The notes under the pieces are model-generated. The model was not told the DNA's origin. It saw nothing but the letters and a program-made list of their open reading frames with translations, and made no database searches. 64,000 nt of DNA from Streptomyces erythrochromogenes (GTDB lineage: Bacteria; Actinomycetota; Actinomycetes; Streptomycetales; Streptomycetaceae), in assembly GCF_036170895.1 (NCBI RefSeq), contig NZ_CP108036.1, positions 6,917,501-6,981,500 on the forward strand, written 5' to 3'. Shown one piece after another: positions 61,164-64,000 of the stretch (the first letter of the stretch is position 1; every line of letters begins with the position of its first letter). The position numbers were made by a program, and so were the translations under genes.

Positions 61164-62536
61164 ACGTCTCGGTCGTCCTCTTCACCTCGGACCTGCGGGT
61201 CCACGACCATCCGCCGCTGCGCGCGGCGCAGGGACCGCGCAACGAGACCGTCCCGCTCTTCGTGCGCGACCCGGCGGTGGACCACGCCGGTTTCGCGGCG
61301 CCGAACCGCCTCGCCTTCCTCGCGGACTGCCTGGCCGACCTCGACCAGGGGCTGCGCCGGCGGGGCGGCCGGCTCGTCGTCCGCTCGGGCGACCCCGTCG
61401 CCGAAGTGTGCGCCGTCGTACGGGAGACCGACGCCGACGAGGTGCACATGGCCGCCGGGTGCAGCGCCTTCGCCCTGCGGCGCGAACAGCGGCTGCGCCG
61501 GGCCCTGGAGGCCGACGGCCGCCGCCTGTACGTCCACGACGGGGTCGTCACCGCCCTGCCGGCCGGCGCCGTGACACCGAACGGCTCCGACCACTTCGCC
61601 GTGTTCACCCCGTACTTCAGACGCTGGTCCGGCGAGCGGCTGCGCACGCCCCTCGCCGCACCGCGCGTGGTCCGGGTCCCGCTCGGCATCCGGTCCGAGG
61701 GCCTCCCCGCACGGCCGGCCGCCGGAACCGTCTCGGCGGGCCTGGCCACCGGCGGCGAGGAGGAAGGGCGCAAGAGGCTCGCGTACTGGCTCGACCGGCA
61801 CGCCGACGCCTACGAGGAGGGACACGACGACCTCGCCGCCGACGCGACCTCCCGGCTCTCCCCGTACTTCCACTTCGGCGCGCTCTCGGCGGCCGAGGCC
61901 GTGCACCGCGCCCGCGCCCGGGGCGGAGCCGGCGCCGAGGCCTTCGTACGGCAGCTCTGCTGGCGGGACTTCCACCACCAGCTCCTCGCCGCCCGCCCCG
62001 CGGTCGCCGACGCCGACTACCGCACCCGGTCCGACCACTGGCGCCGCGGTGCGCAGGCCGAGGCCGACCTGCGGGCATGGCGCGAGGGCCGCACCGGCTA
62101 TCCCGTCGTCGACGCGGCCATGCGCCAACTCGCCCACGAGGGCTGGATGCCCGGCCGCGGCCGGCTGCTCACCGCCTCGTTCCTGACCAAGACGCTGTAC
62201 ATCGACTGGCGCGCCGGAGCCCGCCACTTCCTCGACCTGCTGGTCGACGGGGACGTCGCCAACAACCAGCTCAACTGGCAGTGGATGGCCGGCACCGGCA
62301 CCGACAGCCGCCCCAACCGGGTCCTCAACCCCGTGATCCAGGCCAAGCGGTACGACCCGGAGGGCGCCTACGTACGCCGGTGGGTGCCCGAACTCGCCGC
62401 ACTGCGGGGCCCGGCGATCCACGAGCCGTGGAAGCTGGCCGGCTCCGAACGCAGCCGGTTCGACGGCTATCCCGATCCGCTGATCGCACTCCCCGAGGGG
62501 CTGGCCCGCTTCCGCAGGGCCCGCGGTCAGGACTGA
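61160..62536 (+). CDS. phrB: deoxyribodipyrimidine photolyase (cryptochrome/photolyase family)
   Basis: The 458-residue protein starts at ATG 61160, overlapping the previous stop (ATGA). The N-terminal antenna domain opens SVVLFTSDLRVHDHPPL. FAD-binding motifs follow: TSRLSPYFHFGALSAAEAV, FVRQLCWRDFHHQLLA, GYPVVDAAMRQLAHEGWMPGRGRLLTASFLTKTLYIDWRAGARHFLDLLVDGDVANNQLNWQWMAGTGTDSRPNRVLNP. The WxxR/N and NxQWxAG pieces are those of class I CPD photolyases. It repairs UV-induced pyrimidine dimers with blue light. The last 10 bp overlap the convergent MerR/B12-type regulator gene. Confidence 0.96.
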   Translation: MNVSVVLFTSDLRVHDHPPLRAAQGPRNETVPLFVRDPAVDHAGFAAPNRLAFLADCLADLDQGLRRRGGRLVVRSGDPVAEVCAVVRETDADEVHMAAGCSAFALRREQRLRRALEADGRRLYVHDGVVTALPAGAVTPNGSDHFAVFTPYFRRWSGERLRTPLAAPRVVRVPLGIRSEGLPARPAAGTVSAGLATGGEEEGRKRLAYWLDRHADAYEEGHDDLAADATSRLSPYFHFGALSAAEAVHRARARGGAGAEAFVRQLCWRDFHHQLLAARPAVADADYRTRSDHWRRGAQAEADLRAWREGRTGYPVVDAAMRQLAHEGWMPGRGRLLTASFLTKTLYIDWRAGARHFLDLLVDGDVANNQLNWQWMAGTGTDSRPNRVLNPVIQAKRYDPEGAYVRRWVPELAALRGPAIHEPWKLAGSERSRFDGYPDPLIALPEGLARFRRARGQD

Positions 62537-63573
62537 TCCGCGCCGGCGGGCCGTCCCGTATCCGCACCCACACCCGCCGCCGCGTCGCAGAGCCCGCGCA
62601 GCAGGGCCAGGGCCTCTCGCAGCCCGTGGGGCCGCAGCGTGCCCGGGGAGAGGGGCTGACCCGCCCAGCCCGGTCCCGCCGTCAGCACGGCCGGCCGGGC
62701 GCGGGCGCCCTTGACGCCCCACGCGACCTCGGCGAGGTGCCGGGCCAGCGGGTGGTTCGCGGTGGACCGGGCCTGGGACCACAGGACGACCGCGGCCGGT
62801 CCGGTCCGGCGTACGGCCTGGTCGAGGGCCTCGGGCGGCACGGCCGCACCGAACATGAGCGTGGGCAGGCCGAGCCCGGCCAGGCCTGCGGCCAGCGCCT
62901 CCAGCGCGAGGGTGTGCTGCTCGCCCGGCACACAGGCGAGCAGGACCGGGGGGACGCCCGTCCTCGCCCCGGAGGCCGGGGGCCCGGCGGCGCGGCGCAG
63001 GGCGCTCGACACGTGCCAGGACAGCAGGTGTTCGACCTCGACGTACCGGTCGCCCGAGGTCTCCCACTTGCGGCCCACGGCGTGCAGGGTCGGCGCCATC
63101 ACCTCCTCCCAGGCGGTGACCAGGCCGTACTGGTCGATCACCGAACCCAGCATCTCGTCCACGGCCCAGGCGTCGAGGCGCACCGCGGCCCGCCCCAGCC
63201 CGCGGCACTCCTGTCGTACGGCGCCCAGCGGCAGGCCGTTGCCCGAACCGGGCCGGCGGGTCGGCCGGGGGAGGGGCTCGGGGCCGACGGGCGCAAGGGC
63301 CGCAACCGCCGGAGCAGGTCGAGTGGCCGGAGCGGGCGCCGGGCCGGCCAGGGCGGCCCGCGCGGCCTCCGCGGGCGGGATCCCCGACGAGGTCAGCCGG
63401 CACATCTCGTGCAGGACGGCGATGTCCCCGGGGGTCCACCGCCGGTGCCGGCCGTCCTCGCGGGCGGCCGGCCCGATGCCGTAGCGCCGGTCCCAGGTGC
63501 GCAGGGTCGTGGGGGCGACCCCCAGCCGGCGGGCCACCGCCCCCGTGGTCAGGCCGTGTGAGGACTGCGTCAT
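62527..63573 (-). CDS. litR: MerR-type regulator with cobalamin-binding-like domain, LitR/CarH-like
   Basis: The 348-residue protein starts at ATG 63573. A MerR helix-turn-helix (TTGAVARRLGVAPTTLRTWDRRYGIGP, then HRRWTPGDIAVLHEMCRLTSSGIPPAEAA) is followed by a linker of about 50 Pro/Ala-rich residues. A helical plus Rossmann B12-binding module comes next. KWETSGDRYVEVEHLLSWH resembles the W..EH cap of CarH, and LLACVPGEQHTLALEALAAGLAGLGLPTLMFGAAVPPEAL has the lower-ligand-type His. In Streptomyces, LitR with adenosyl-B12 senses light and drives an ECF sigma gene. This gene is divergent from an ECF sigma gene and next to a photolyase. The symbol rests on that context. Confidence 0.85.
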   Translation of the reverse strand: MTQSSHGLTTGAVARRLGVAPTTLRTWDRRYGIGPAAREDGRHRRWTPGDIAVLHEMCRLTSSGIPPAEAARAALAGPAPAPATRPAPAVAALAPVGPEPLPRPTRRPGSGNGLPLGAVRQECRGLGRAAVRLDAWAVDEMLGSVIDQYGLVTAWEEVMAPTLHAVGRKWETSGDRYVEVEHLLSWHVSSALRRAAGPPASGARTGVPPVLLACVPGEQHTLALEALAAGLAGLGLPTLMFGAAVPPEALDQAVRRTGPAAVVLWSQARSTANHPLARHLAEVAWGVKGARARPAVLTAGPGWAGQPLSPGTLRPHGLREALALLRGLCDAAAGVGADTGRPAGADQS

Positions 63574-63581
63574 GGATCCAT

Positions 63582-63604
63582 GATGCGACGCACAAACGAT
63601 GCGA
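63582..63604. promoter_or_regulatory. direct repeat GATGCGA in regulator/sigma intergenic region
   Basis: GATGCGA occurs at 63582-63588 and 63598-63604, separated by 9 bp, just upstream of the MerR/B12-type regulator start. It could be that regulator's own operator. Confidence 0.3.
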
Positions 63605-63722
63605 GTGGTGCCGAAGCGCGCACGGGCCGGAATCTGGAGGGGCTCCCGCCCCGGCACACCACGGGGCGGGGCACCCGTCCGCCGACCGGCCGGTTCGGGT
63701 CCCGGCCCGAGGAGCAGCCGCC

Positions 63723-64000
63723 ATGACCGCCGTGAGCGTCACCGCCCAGCCGTCCCCCGGGACCGGGGACCGCCTCCTCGACCACGAGGTCGCCGAGGGG
63801 TTCGTGCGCGGCGACGAGCAGTGCCTGACCGCCGCGTACCGTCGCTGGGGCGGCCTCGTCCACGCCCTGGCGGCCCGCACCCTCGGGGATCCGCGGGAGG
63901 CCGAGGACGTCAGCCAGCAGGTCTTCCTGGCCGCGTGGCGCGGCCGGGCCGGCTACCGCCCGGAGCGCGGGGCCTTCCCCGGATGGCTCGTCGGCATCAC
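63723..64000 (+). CDS. litS: ECF-type RNA polymerase sigma factor, truncated by window end
   Basis: The frame opens at ATG 63723 behind GAGGAG and runs off the window after 92 complete codons. Region 2 of an ECF sigma factor is clear: DHEVAEGFVRGDEQCLTAAYRRWGGLVHALAARTLGDPREAEDVSQQVFLAAWRGRAGYRPERGAFPGWLVGI, including the -10-recognition helix. Region 4 lies beyond the window. It is divergent from the LitR/CarH-like gene with a 149-bp gap. The arrangement matches litR-litS in S. coelicolor, where the sigma factor turns on light-dependent genes such as those for photolyase and carotenoids. The symbol is an inference from arrangement. Confidence 0.9.
   Translation, partial: MTAVSVTAQPSPGTGDRLLDHEVAEGFVRGDEQCLTAAYRRWGGLVHALAARTLGDPREAEDVSQQVFLAAWRGRAGYRPERGAFPGWLVGI

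Overview
The window comes from a high-GC actinomycete, almost certainly a Streptomyces. Wobble positions are G/C-rich in nearly every gene. There is an AfsA/ScbR-type gamma-butyrolactone (GBL) signalling pair, a SchA/CurD spore-pigment-type protein, a B12 riboswitch in front of metE, and many GTG starts. Several starts sit 6-7 nt behind a -10 box and look leaderless. No tRNA, rRNA or CRISPR array was seen.

Layout. (1) 1-7.95 kb: an incomplete XRE-nSTAND1 ATPase, a small secreted I36-type inhibitor, a secreted beta-helix protein, then an aromatic polyketide-like set (O-methyltransferase, ACP, SchA/CurD protein, FAD monooxygenase) with no ketosynthase. (2) 7.95-12.9 kb: a 1350-residue secreted DNRLRE/amidase protein, overlapped by a lipoprotein gene and followed by a decayed copy of that lipoprotein gene. 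(3) 13-22.8 kb: B12 riboswitch and metE, a TetR regulator, a secreted dipeptidase-like protein, a serine hydrolase, an acyl-CoA synthetase and YjdM. (4) 22.9-31.6 kb: a GBL island with an afsA-like synthase, two ScbR-like receptors, an NAD-epimerase, manB, galU, an IS701-like gene and a ParB/StrR-like regulator. Two near-identical ARE-type palindromes lie at 23938 and 28605. (5) 31.6-45.5 kb: an apparent sugar-centred biosynthetic and export region. It holds MFS pumps, an SDR, a Tat-exported BBE-type oxidase, a UDP-GlcNAc 2-epimerase, a cupin-like protein with an FG-GAP/VCBS protein, an acyltransferase, an XRE/MmyB regulator and a hydrolase. A 1414-bp MFS gene segment is duplicated without visible difference at 31648-33061 and 43124-44537. 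(6) 45.5-57.7 kb: an LLM flavin enzyme, a protein phosphatase, a three-gene 2TM/cupin-like/IMPase-like operon, an anion permease, and a 1954-residue TIR-phosphoesterase-NACHT-pentapeptide-WD40 protein with the look of an immune sensor. (7) 57.7-64 kb: an isochorismatase-like hydrolase, a GlxA-type regulator, and a light-response locus (DUF2867 reductase, photolyase, MerR/B12-binding regulator, ECF sigma).

How the parts may work together. The GBL island carries hexose-phosphate and UDP-sugar enzymes plus a StrR-like activator, and it precedes oxidases, an epimerase, an acyltransferase and pumps. This suggests a GBL-controlled pathway to a small sugar-derived metabolite without PKS or NRPS. The TIR-NACHT protein, the 2TM operon and the XRE-nSTAND1 protein are conflict/defence candidates. 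Functions are inferred from sequence motifs read by eye; no database search was possible.
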